A stretch of 5,158 nt of DNA, from NCBI GenBank assembly GCA_002708345.1, contig PANG01000016.1, positions 1 through 5,158 on the forward strand, read 5' to 3'. Below the pieces are notes generated by a model. The model was not told the DNA's origin and did not search any database. It was given only the letters and a program-made list of their open reading frames with translations. Positions 1-5,158 of the stretch are shown in pieces. Both the position numbers and the translations under genes were made by a program. Each line of letters starts with the position of its first letter. Position 1 is the stretch's first letter. The DNA comes from Planctomycetaceae bacterium (GTDB taxonomy: Bacteria > Planctomycetota > Planctomycetia > Pirellulales > Pirellulaceae).

Positions 1-882
1 GTGATGATTGAGGATTGGCCACTGCGCCTGTTGGCAAGCTGTTTACTGGGGTTGGTACATGTCCGTTTGTTCGTGATCTATCATGACTTTCAACATGGCT
101 CCCTGCTGAAAAACTCGAAAATTGTCAACCTGCTGATGTTCTTTTTTGGATGTATGACATTAAGTCCTCCGAGTGTCTGGAAACGATCCCATAATTACCA
201 TCACAGCAACAATTCCAAGATGTATGGAGCAAACATTGGTTCCTTCCCGATCATGACGACCACTGATTATGCCCAGGCATCCCTGGTGAAGCGCTTCCAT
301 TACAATCTGCTGCGACATCCATTAACCATTGGCTTTGGATACTTAACGACGTTCTTTGTTGGAATGTGTATCCACCCTCTGGTGCTCAATCCTAAACGTC
401 ACTGGGATGCGATCCTGTCGCTGCTGATGCACCTGGGGGTGCTTGTTTTATTGGCATCGACCGATCCCTGGAGCATTGTTTTTGTTGTGCTCACACCGAT
501 GCTGATTGCCGCAGGGCTTGGCTCCTATCTGTTTTATGCTCAACACAATTTCCCCACAGCGGAACTTAAAATTGGCCGTGATTGGACGCATGTAGAAGCG
601 GCTTTGAAGTCGTCGAGTTTCATTCAGATGAGCTGGCTTTTTCACTGGTTCACAGCGAACATTGGCTATCACCATGTTCATCATTTGAATCACAAGATCC
701 CGTTTTACAGACTGCCGCAGGCAATGGCTGCCATCGAGGAACTGGGCAATCCCGGAGTAACATCCTTGTTGCCGTGGGATATCTACCAATGCATGCGTTT
801 AAAGCTATGGGATGTGGAAGAGCAAAAGCTCGTTTCATACCGCTTTGCTCGTCGCCAGCGTCGAGCCGCAGGGCATGCCTGA
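1..882 (+). CDS. Membrane fatty acid desaturase, 5' end cut by window edge
   Basis: This is an integral membrane di-iron desaturase that would introduce a double bond into the acyl chains of membrane lipids, using O2 and electrons from a ferredoxin or similar donor. Seen directly: three histidine boxes, HDFQH (residues 28-32), HNYHH (64-68) and HHVHH (224-228), plus the extra His182 in the YAQHNFP segment. Hydrophobic segments lie at about 6-27, 41-57, 106-129, 137-153 and 157-180, the usual desaturase layout. The first histidine box comes only 28 residues from the edge, whereas family members usually have some 50 or more residues before it. The GTG at position 1 is therefore probably internal, and the true start lies upstream. 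The C-terminal end looks complete (TGA at 880-882). The box pattern fits the delta-12/omega-6-like branch, but regiospecificity cannot be read from it. Base composition is visibly lower in GC than the genes downstream (23 of 60 bases at 181-240). Confidence 0.93.
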   Translation: MMIEDWPLRLLASCLLGLVHVRLFVIYHDFQHGSLLKNSKIVNLLMFFFGCMTLSPPSVWKRSHNYHHSNNSKMYGANIGSFPIMTTTDYAQASLVKRFHYNLLRHPLTIGFGYLTTFFVGMCIHPLVLNPKRHWDAILSLLMHLGVLVLLASTDPWSIVFVVLTPMLIAAGLGSYLFYAQHNFPTAELKIGRDWTHVEAALKSSSFIQMSWLFHWFTANIGYHHVHHLNHKIPFYRLPQAMAAIEELGNPGVTSLLPWDIYQCMRLKLWDVEEQKLVSYRFARRQRRAAGHA

Positions 883-996
883 ATGGGTTCCTCGCACCGG
901 GTCACAAAGGGCTCTTCTGGTACATCGGTTTTTCTTTTCCAGGTGATGTTCGTCGGGGTATTTCTTCGCGCCCTGTTGAAAGCTAGAATAAATGAC

Positions 997-1044
997 CTAC
1001 CAGGTTGTGGAATAACCAAAACATCTCTTGCCACAACGGGGTAG
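997..1044 (+). promoter_or_regulatory. Imperfect 12-bp hairpin in the leader of the secreted protein gene
   Basis: CTACC (997-1001) pairs with GGTAG (1040-1044), and GTTGTGG (1004-1010) pairs with CCACAAC (1031-1037). The two helices are separated by a 2x2 internal mismatch, and the terminal loop is 20 bases. No T-run follows on either strand, so it is not a standard intrinsic terminator. If transcription begins near 995 it would form the very 5' end of the mRNA. It does not match any riboswitch or leader class that I recognise. Confidence 0.45.
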
Positions 1045-1089
1045 TGCATTTCCAGACGGAGTTGCTGCTGCAGCTTTTGTTCTGAAAAA

Positions 1090-1116
1090 CGGGGAAACGC
1101 ATGGACGTTTTTCCCG
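1090..1116 (+). promoter_or_regulatory. Compact stable hairpin in the leader region
   Basis: CGGGGAAA (1090-1097) pairs with TTTTCCCG (1109-1116), with one G-T pair. A single bulged T (1108) and two more pairs, CG (1098-1099) with CG (1106-1107), close a six-base loop CATGGA. An alternative register pairs GAAAAACG (1084-1091) with CGTTTTTC (1106-1113) around a 14-base loop, so the element could switch between two folds. No T-run follows. Function is unknown; it lies about 120 bases upstream of the GTG start at 1235. Confidence 0.45.
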
Positions 1117-1125
1117 ACAATTTCG

Positions 1126-1147
1126 CCTGGAGGGCATCGATTCCAGG
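1126..1147 (+). promoter_or_regulatory. Third short inverted repeat of the leader region
   Basis: CCTGGA (1126-1131) and TCCAGG (1142-1147) form a perfect six-base inverted repeat around a ten-base loop. On its own a repeat this short could occur by chance. It is listed because it follows the two stronger hairpins within 10 to 90 bases, which makes a folded leader RNA more plausible. Confidence 0.25.
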
Positions 1148-1219
1148 AGTGTTGTGAGAACACCGACCAGTTTTCATTTCATCAGCTGATCGAACTACCA
1201 ATCGGTCATTTTGTTCTGC

Positions 1220-1225
1220 AAGGAG
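1220..1225 (+). promoter_or_regulatory. Shine-Dalgarno sequence that fixes the GTG start at 1235
   Basis: AAGGAG lies nine bases before the GTG at 1235-1237, an ideal spacing. The open frame extends back to a TTG at 1211, but that TTG lies upstream of this ribosome binding site. Starting at the GTG also places the basic n-region of the signal peptide right at the N-terminus. Confidence 0.8.
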
Positions 1226-1234
1226 AACCACGCC

Positions 1235-2905
1235 GTGATTATCATCCGCAAGAAACTGCTTGTCATTTGTGCTGCCATTGGACTGTTGATTTCTGCCATC
1301 CAGGCGCCAGCACAAGATGCCTCCAGCAAGCCCATGCTGACGATCGCGATCAGCAGTGTCCAGGAGCTCGCAGATGACGTGGGTTACCTTGCCAAGCTTG
1401 CGGAGATTCCCGGCATTGATGAACAGATTCCAGGAATCATCCAGGGTATTGGCGCTGGGCTCGATACGACCAAGCCGATCGGCGCCGTGGTTCAGGCCAA
1501 GGGAATTGGCATCGAGGTGATTGGTTTTATCCCGGTGACAAACTTTGATGTGGCCCTGGCTCTCCTGGAAGGCTCCCTGGGGCCAGCCCAGGATGCAGGA
1601 GATGGCGTCTACTCACTGCAGACACCACTGGTACCGATTTTCCTGAAGCACTCGGGGAATTACGCCTACATCGCCCAGGCCAAGGAACAGCTGGCCGACC
1701 TGCCAGCGGATCCGGTCAAGTTACTGGGTGGCCTGGAGAAGCAGTATGATTTTCCCCTCCAGGGCAACCTGCAGGCCGTTCCGGAACTCTACCTGAACCT
1801 GATCGAGACTCAGCTGAAGACAGGTGTTGAGCTTGGCTTGCAGCCTCTGCCAGGTGAGACCGACGAGGCATACGAATTGCGTCGCCAGGTGACCCAGGCC
1901 CAGATGGAACAGTTGATGACAATGATCAACGAGATCGATTCTCTGACCATCGGGCTCTCGATTGATCGTGCTGCCAAGAACGTGCACCTCGATTTTGCCG
2001 TGACCGCGGTTGAGGGATCCAACCTGGCCCGTCAATCAGCCGACCTGGCGGATATGGAGACTGCTTTTTCCGGTTTCCTTCCCGAGGATGCTGCGATTTC
2101 AATGAACATCACGCAGAAAATCGCAGAGGAGGATGTGGCGGCAACCGAGTTGCTCTTGCAGTCGCTTGTCACCAATGCAGCGACCGAGCTGGATAATGAC
2201 CCCGGTCTTGATTCGGCCCAGCGAGCAGCCCTGAAGAAGGTGCTGGAAGATTCGATCATGGTTCTGACGGACACGCTTAAGGCCGGAAAAATTGACGGTG
2301 CGGCGTCGGTTAGCTTTGAGGGTTCGAAGCTGGTTGCGGTCGGAGGCATCAAGGTCGTCGATGGCAAGAAGCTGGATGCTGCCCTGCAGGAAGTCCTCAG
2401 GCTTGCCGCCGAGGAGCCCGGTGCTCCCTCGATCAAGCTCAATGTGGACACCCACAAGGGAGTCAGTTTTCATTCGCTCAGCGTTGCCGTACCGCCAGGT
2501 GTCTCAGAATATGAGCAGGTCTTCGGTGAGTCCCTGGAGGTTGTATTGGGTGCCAGTGATACGGGTCTCTATTTTGGTGTGGGCCAGAACAGCCTGGCCA
2601 CGGTCAAGACCGCCATTGATGCCTCGAGCGAAGGAAAAATTGTCCCCACAATGCAGTTATCCATGTCGGTAACGAAACTGGTGAAATTTGCCGCCGGGAT
2701 CGCACCCGACCTGCCGCCCGAGGGCAGCCAGTTAATCCAGAAAATCGCTGGTCTGACCGGTGATGACAAGATCTCAATTACTGCCGAACCCATTCCCAGT
2801 GGCCAGCGGGTTCGCATCCAGCTGGACGAGGTAGCGATCCAGGCGATTGGCGTTGCCGGTCAGGGAGCCCTTTCGCTGCAGCAGGCTGATCCCTTTGGTT
2901 TCTAG
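1235..2905 (+). CDS. Exported protein of unknown function with internal duplication
   Basis: I do not recognise a named family with known function; the style resembles large planctomycete secreted hypothetical proteins. Read from the GTG at 1235 it is 556 residues. It opens with a clear Sec signal peptide: basic R5-K6-K7, a hydrophobic core at about 8-22, and a signal peptidase I site A24-P25-A26 before Gln27. The mature part is acidic, contains no cysteine and no tryptophan, and shows no membrane anchor, so it is probably periplasmic or released. Residues about 93-156 and 366-462 share a pattern: a hydrophobic strand with Gly, an Ala/Leu-rich helix, a 'GV-S' strand, a Tyr-containing strand and an 'xQxxLAxx' helix start. 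This suggests two copies of one alpha/beta module joined by a mostly helical middle (about 190-350). No catalytic motif is visible. It stands alone, with a leader upstream and a terminator 40 bases after its stop. Confidence 0.85.
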   Translation: MIIIRKKLLVICAAIGLLISAIQAPAQDASSKPMLTIAISSVQELADDVGYLAKLAEIPGIDEQIPGIIQGIGAGLDTTKPIGAVVQAKGIGIEVIGFIPVTNFDVALALLEGSLGPAQDAGDGVYSLQTPLVPIFLKHSGNYAYIAQAKEQLADLPADPVKLLGGLEKQYDFPLQGNLQAVPELYLNLIETQLKTGVELGLQPLPGETDEAYELRRQVTQAQMEQLMTMINEIDSLTIGLSIDRAAKNVHLDFAVTAVEGSNLARQSADLADMETAFSGFLPEDAAISMNITQKIAEEDVAATELLLQSLVTNAATELDNDPGLDSAQRAALKKVLEDSIMVLTDTLKAGKIDGAASVSFEGSKLVAVGGIKVVDGKKLDAALQEVLRLAAEEPGAPSIKLNVDTHKGVSFHSLSVAVPPGVSEYEQVFGESLEVVLGASDTGLYFGVGQNSLATVKTAIDASSEGKIVPTMQLSMSVTKLVKFAAGIAPDLPPEGSQLIQKIAGLTGDDKISITAEPIPSGQRVRIQLDEVAIQAIGVAGQGALSLQQADPFGF

Positions 2906-2944
2906 CGAAGACGCGCGAGATCGAACAGATTTTTGATCCACCTG

Positions 2945-2987
2945 ATGCCGGTGTCCCAGCCCTGCCGGGATGCCGGCATTGTTTTTT
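2945..2987 (+). terminator. Intrinsic terminator after the secreted protein gene
   Basis: A 13-bp stem pairs 2945-2957 with 2967-2979, including two adjacent G-T wobbles, around a nine-base loop (2958-2966). The stem is GC-rich at both ends. It runs directly into a T-rich tract with a single G (2980-2987), the classic layout for Rho-independent termination on the + strand. It starts 40 bases after the stop of the secreted protein gene and ends only 29 bases before the lysA start. Confidence 0.85.
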
Positions 2988-3016
2988 ACTTCCTGCCACC
3001 CCAGGCCGATTGACCG

Positions 3017-4294
3017 ATGTCCGGACAACCAGGATTTTCCACCACGCGCAGGCAGATCGCCGGGATCCCGGTGGCGGATCTTGCTGCGCAGTTTGGTACA
3101 CCGACCTATATCTATGACGCGGCGACAATTGTGGAGAGATGTGCTGAACTCCACCAGTTCGATACCGTGCGGTTTGCCCAGAAGTCTTGCTCCAACCTGG
3201 CAATTGTAGATCTCGTTCGGCAACAGGGTGCCCTGGTCGATACGGTCAGTGCCGGGGAGATCCTGCGGGCCCTGGCAGCTGGCTACAGCGGTGGTCGGGC
3301 CGACCCGGAAGCTCCCCCCGCAATTGTCTACACCGCTGATATTTTTGATCACGAGGCACTGGAACTGGTTGTTCAGCATGATCTCCATGTGAATGCGGGT
3401 TCTGCCGATATGATTGACCAGCTGGGAGAGGTACGCCCGGGCGGGGACATTACCTTGCGGATTAATCCTGGATTTGGGCATGGGCATAGCCAGAAGACGA
3501 ACACCGGGGGTGAACAGTCAAAACATGGTATCTGGCATGAACAGGTAGAAGAGTGCCTCCAGGCAGCTGCCCAGCACCAGATCACGGTTTCGGGACTGCA
3601 CATGCACATCGGGTCAGGGACCGACCTGGAGCACCTGGCAGAGGTCTGCCAGGTGATGGATACGGTTGCTCGCAGGGTGGGAGATACCGTCCAGAGCATC
3701 AGCGCCGGGGGTGGGCTCCCGGTTCCTTACCAAGAGGACGAATCGTATATCGACCTGGGCCGCCATTTCGAGTTGTGGGACTCTGTTCGCAATGGTCTGC
3801 AAAAAGATTTTGGACACCGGGTCAACCTGGAGATCGAGCCGGGCCGTTTCCTGGTTGCCGAAAGTGGTTTCCTGCTTACCGAGATCCGGGCGATCAAGCG
3901 GATGGGAGAGAACCTCTTTTACCTGGTGGATGCCGGCTTTAATAACCTGGCGCGGCCTATTCTCTATGGTGCCTACCACCCGATCTCGATCGTCCCTTCC
4001 GATGATGAGCCGCGGCAGGAGCAGGAGGTGATCGTGGGTGGCCCACTCTGTGAATCCGGGGACATCTTCACCCAGAAAGAGGGGGGCTATGTCAGTAGCC
4101 GGCGACTGCCAGAAGCGCACGTGGGTGAGTACCTGGTGCTTGAATGTGCCGGCGCCTACGGTGCGGTGATGGGATCCAACTATAACTCCAAGCCTCATGC
4201 TGCCGAGGTTTTGGTGAGCGGAGGCTCGGCTGAACTGGTACGGCAGCGGCAGGCAAGTGAGGATCTTTTTCGGGATGACAGGATCCCGGGTTAA
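3017..4294 (+). CDS. lysA: Diaminopimelate decarboxylase (PLP-dependent)
   Basis: It converts meso-diaminopimelate to L-lysine and CO2, the last step of lysine synthesis, in the cytoplasm. The protein is 425 residues, normal for the family, and is an alanine racemase-like TIM barrel followed by a beta domain. Visible motifs, in order, are the PLP-binding Lys56 in FAQKSCSN, KTNTGG...SKHGIW, HMHIGSG (195-201), SAGGG (229-233, phosphate binding), EPGR (274-277), CESGD (345-349, whose Cys345 is the catalytic cysteine acting across the dimer) and GAYGAVMGSNYN with Tyr381. The CESxD signature and HIGSG loop argue for diaminopimelate rather than ornithine, arginine or carboxynorspermidine as substrate. 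ATG 3017 is the earliest possible start, because an in-frame TGA lies at 3011-3013. No good Shine-Dalgarno sequence precedes it. The gene follows a strong terminator by 29 bases, so its own promoter is not obvious. Confidence 0.95.
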   Translation: MSGQPGFSTTRRQIAGIPVADLAAQFGTPTYIYDAATIVERCAELHQFDTVRFAQKSCSNLAIVDLVRQQGALVDTVSAGEILRALAAGYSGGRADPEAPPAIVYTADIFDHEALELVVQHDLHVNAGSADMIDQLGEVRPGGDITLRINPGFGHGHSQKTNTGGEQSKHGIWHEQVEECLQAAAQHQITVSGLHMHIGSGTDLEHLAEVCQVMDTVARRVGDTVQSISAGGGLPVPYQEDESYIDLGRHFELWDSVRNGLQKDFGHRVNLEIEPGRFLVAESGFLLTEIRAIKRMGENLFYLVDAGFNNLARPILYGAYHPISIVPSDDEPRQEQEVIVGGPLCESGDIFTQKEGGYVSSRRLPEAHVGEYLVLECAGAYGAVMGSNYNSKPHAAEVLVSGGSAELVRQRQASEDLFRDDRIPG

Positions 4295-4318
4295 ATCGGC
4301 GGTTGGCTGATGGCCGAT
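4295..4318. repeat. Inverted repeat around the ferredoxin promoter -35 region
   Basis: ATCGGC (4295-4300) and GCCGAT (4313-4318) are perfect inverted copies with a 12-base spacer, and begin on the base after the lysA stop. The predicted -35 hexamer (4303-4308) sits inside the spacer. It could be an operator for a dimeric regulator, or a weak lysA hairpin. No T-run follows, so it is not a convincing intrinsic terminator. Confidence 0.35.
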
Positions 4319-4331
4319 GGACTCCTATAAT
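4303..4331 (+). promoter_or_regulatory. Housekeeping sigma-70-type promoter for the ferredoxin gene
   Basis: TTGGCT (4303-4308, four of six matches to TTGACA) is separated by exactly 17 bases from a perfect TATAAT (4326-4331). Transcription would begin near 4338 and give a leader of about 40 bases to the ATG at 4377. This is the best promoter in the window, and it excludes the in-frame ATG at 4317 as the start for transcripts made from it. Confidence 0.65.
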
Positions 4332-4376
4332 CAACGTTCCATTCCGTGGACCTCCCAGAAAAAGAGTAGATCCGCC

Positions 4377-4769
4377 ATGGCCAAGCAAGGGCCCCGAAAA
4401 AAACTTCCCAAGGAGCTGGCAGTTATCAATGCCGATAATTGCACCGGCTGTGAGGCCTGCTTGGAAGTTTGCCCGGTTGACTGTATCGAGATGATCACGC
4501 TCAACCTTGAAATCAAGGGGAGCCAGAGCTGGTGTGAGATCGACCTGGAACGCTGCGTGGGATGTGAGGTCTGTGTGCATATTCCACAGAAAAAGTCGAA
4601 TCCCTACGAGTTGCTTGTCTGTCCCTGGGATGCGATCGAGATGATTCCCACCGAGCAGGTGGCCCAGGTGGTGGCCCAGGTTGGCGGTCCCCCTGAGTAT
4701 ATCCGGGACAACTGGGACCGGCTGGTGGGCACGGCACAGCACCTGGCCGAGCTCAAGGCAAGCAGCTAG
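4377..4769 (+). CDS. Ferredoxin-like 4Fe-4S dicluster protein with insertion in cluster II
   Basis: This is a 130-residue soluble protein expected to carry two [4Fe-4S] clusters and move single electrons; its partner is unknown. Cluster I is canonical: Cys22, 25, 28 and Cys32-Pro (CxxCxxCxxxCP), with an extra Cys36 in CPVDC as in FdxA-type ferredoxins. Cluster II starts normally with Cys60, 63, 66, but Pro70 occupies the fourth cysteine's place. The next candidate is Cys82-Pro in VCPWDAI, after 15 residues instead of three. Cys53 (WCEIDLERC) is an additional cysteine. In a classical bacterial ferredoxin, the fourth Cys of each motif ligates the other cluster. A C-terminal tail (about 92-130, with GGPPEYI and NWDRLVG) is longer than in small ferredoxins. 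I chose ATG 4377 because the promoter at 4303-4331 makes the longer ATG 4317 form unlikely and because MAKQ...KKLPKELAVI flows directly into the first motif. The ribosome binding site is weak (AAAGAG at 4361-4366). Confidence 0.88.
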   Translation: MAKQGPRKKLPKELAVINADNCTGCEACLEVCPVDCIEMITLNLEIKGSQSWCEIDLERCVGCEVCVHIPQKKSNPYELLVCPWDAIEMIPTEQVAQVVAQVGGPPEYIRDNWDRLVGTAQHLAELKASS

Positions 4770-4792
4770 ACCAGCTGCCCCTCGCATTTTTT
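4762..4792. terminator. Possible hairpin terminator spanning the shared stop codons
   Basis: GCAGCT (4762-4767) and AGCTGC (4773-4778) form a perfect six-base stem with a five-base loop, overlapping the stop codons of both convergent genes. A run of six T follows at 4787-4792 on the + strand, but eight bases separate it from the stem, more than in a standard terminator. On the opposite strand only a weak T-rich stretch follows. It may end ferredoxin transcripts inefficiently. Confidence 0.3.
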
Positions 4793-5158
4793 CAGGTATT
4801 CGATGCTGTCCCGGCAGAGTGATTCCACTCCCGGCTCGTAATCGAAGACCTCGACCGAGACCCAACCGTCATAGCCGACATCCTTGAGCGTCTGCAGGAT
4901 GGGGACAAAGTCGATCTCTCCCATGCCGGGCCCCCTGAGATTGGCGTCGTTGGCGTGAAAGTGCGCCATCAGGTGATGAAAGTCGCGAATCGTCTCAATG
5001 ATCGGTTCCTGCTGGCTGGACATTGCTTTCACGTCGAGGTGAAGCTGCACGCTCTCGGAATCGACCTTTCCGGCCAGCTCAGCACCCAGGGCTGCTGTAT
5101 TGAGGAAGTCCCCCTCGGCGGGACTGAGCGGTTCCACGGCAAGCGTGACCCCGCACTC
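4766..5158 (-). CDS. Sugar phosphate isomerase/epimerase-like TIM barrel, 5' end cut by window edge
   Basis: This is the C-terminal 130 residues of a xylose isomerase-like TIM-barrel protein (AP endonuclease 2/IolE/tagatose epimerase superfamily). The frame is open to the right edge; the GTG at 5137 is internal, since the preceding in-frame residues ECGVTLA complete a normal barrel strand. Visible metal-site candidates, numbered from the edge, are Glu9 (AVEPL), Asp42 (HLDVKAM), His68 (HFHAND) and Glu103 (VSVEVF). These match the Glu-Asp-His-Glu divalent metal set known in the family. The segment GPGMGEIDFVPIL followed by GYDGWVSVEVF is typical of the last strands. The protein would isomerise or epimerise a sugar or related polyol, probably in the cytoplasm, but substrate cannot be inferred from this fragment. 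It is convergent with the ferredoxin gene, and its TAG stop overlaps that gene's TAG by three bases. Confidence 0.88.
   Translation of the reverse strand, partial: ECGVTLAVEPLSPAEGDFLNTAALGAELAGKVDSESVQLHLDVKAMSSQQEPIIETIRDFHHLMAHFHANDANLRGPGMGEIDFVPILQTLKDVGYDGWVSVEVFDYEPGVESLCRDSIEYLKKCEGQLV

Larger units (their letters stand above)
883..1234. other. Non-coding intergenic region with hairpins
   Basis: This stretch of about 350 bases lies between the desaturase stop and the start of the secreted protein. I see no convincing gene in it: the open frames crossing it are antisense or out-of-frame shadows with no recognisable domain. No clear intrinsic terminator follows the desaturase. What it does hold is a cluster of inverted repeats at 997-1147, a perfect 10-base palindrome ATCAGCTGAT at 1181-1190, and a Shine-Dalgarno sequence at its right end. 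A TAGAAT at 984-989 would be a fair -10 box with a start of transcription near 995, but the matching -35 position (about 961-966, TTTCTT) is poor. A promoter here is possible but not established. Confidence 0.7.

Noticed and set aside
1..3. GTG at position 1 as the true desaturase start
   Set aside because: Only 27 residues would precede the first histidine box, too few for the family's N-terminal segment; the frame is open to the edge, so the gene is treated as partial.
582..986. Out-of-frame + strand open frame over the desaturase end
   Set aside because: Most of it overlaps the well-supported desaturase and the translation has no domain character.
961..989. Promoter with TAGAAT (984-989) for the secreted protein gene
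   Set aside because: The -10 is fair but the -35 position is poor at all normal spacings, so it is mentioned only as a possibility and not called.
1211..1234. TTG at 1211 as start of the secreted protein
   Set aside because: The AAGGAG ribosome binding site lies downstream of it and fits the GTG at 1235, and the extra residues would put an unlikely extension before the signal peptide.
783..1315. Antisense open frames covering the 883-1234 gap (783-1163 and 983-1315)
   Set aside because: No family resemblance or signal peptide, and both overlap the real genes on either side, so the gap is treated as non-coding.
2906..3016. Lysine riboswitch upstream of lysA
   Set aside because: Only 111 bases are available, most of them used by the terminator; the known lysine riboswitch is larger and has a multi-stem core that is not visible here.
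2774..3487. 237-residue open frame on the - strand
   Set aside because: It runs antisense across the end of the secreted protein gene, the terminator and the start of lysA, and has no recognisable domain.
3614..4198. 194-residue open frame on the - strand
   Set aside because: Lies fully inside lysA in antisense and mirrors its codon structure; no family features.
4317..4376. Upstream ATG at 4317 for the ferredoxin
   Set aside because: It lies before the predicted -10 box, and the added 20 residues look like translated promoter and leader.
4092..4865. 257-residue open frame on the - strand
   Set aside because: Antisense to lysA and the ferredoxin, low-complexity and Arg/Pro-rich stretches, and in conflict with the isomerase gene on the same strand in a different frame.
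1..5158. CRISPR array, tRNA, rRNA, transposase or phage genes
   Set aside because: No regular direct repeats, no cloverleaf or ribosomal signatures, and no mobile-element proteins were seen on either strand.

Overview
The window looks like ordinary chromosomal DNA from a free-living, moderately GC-rich bacterium. It carries parts or all of five protein genes and no sign of phage, insertion sequence, CRISPR or plasmid functions. The protein styles resemble planctomycetes: a Cys- and Trp-free secreted protein of unknown function, an LysA of the 'AQK-SCSN' type, a dicluster ferredoxin with an enlarged second motif, and a TIM-barrel sugar isomerase/epimerase. That assignment is recognition from memory, not a search result.

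Layout from left to right. Positions 1-882 (+) hold the C-terminal ~290 residues of a membrane fatty acid desaturase whose start lies outside the window. Positions 883-1234 are non-coding but contain three inverted repeats in ~150 bases, two of them strong, which could be a folded 5' leader. Positions 1235-2905 (+) encode a 556-residue exported protein of unknown function with an apparent internal duplication; a good Shine-Dalgarno sequence fixes its start at a GTG. A strong intrinsic terminator follows at 2945-2987. Positions 3017-4294 (+) encode diaminopimelate decarboxylase (lysA), the last step of lysine synthesis. A promoter with a perfect TATAAT lies at 4303-4331, ahead of a 130-residue ferredoxin-like protein (4377-4769, +). 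Converging on it from the right edge is the C-terminal part of a sugar phosphate isomerase/epimerase-like protein (4766-5158, -). The two convergent genes share the bases CTAG as overlapping stop codons.

The genes do not form one obvious pathway. Terminator, promoter and convergent arrangement suggest mostly separate transcription units: desaturase, secreted protein, lysA, ferredoxin, and the opposing isomerase. I found no convincing multi-gene system that is new. The items most worth checking are the ferredoxin's unusual cluster II spacing, the structured leader before the secreted protein, the terminator placed directly before lysA, and the shared stop codons inside a hairpin.
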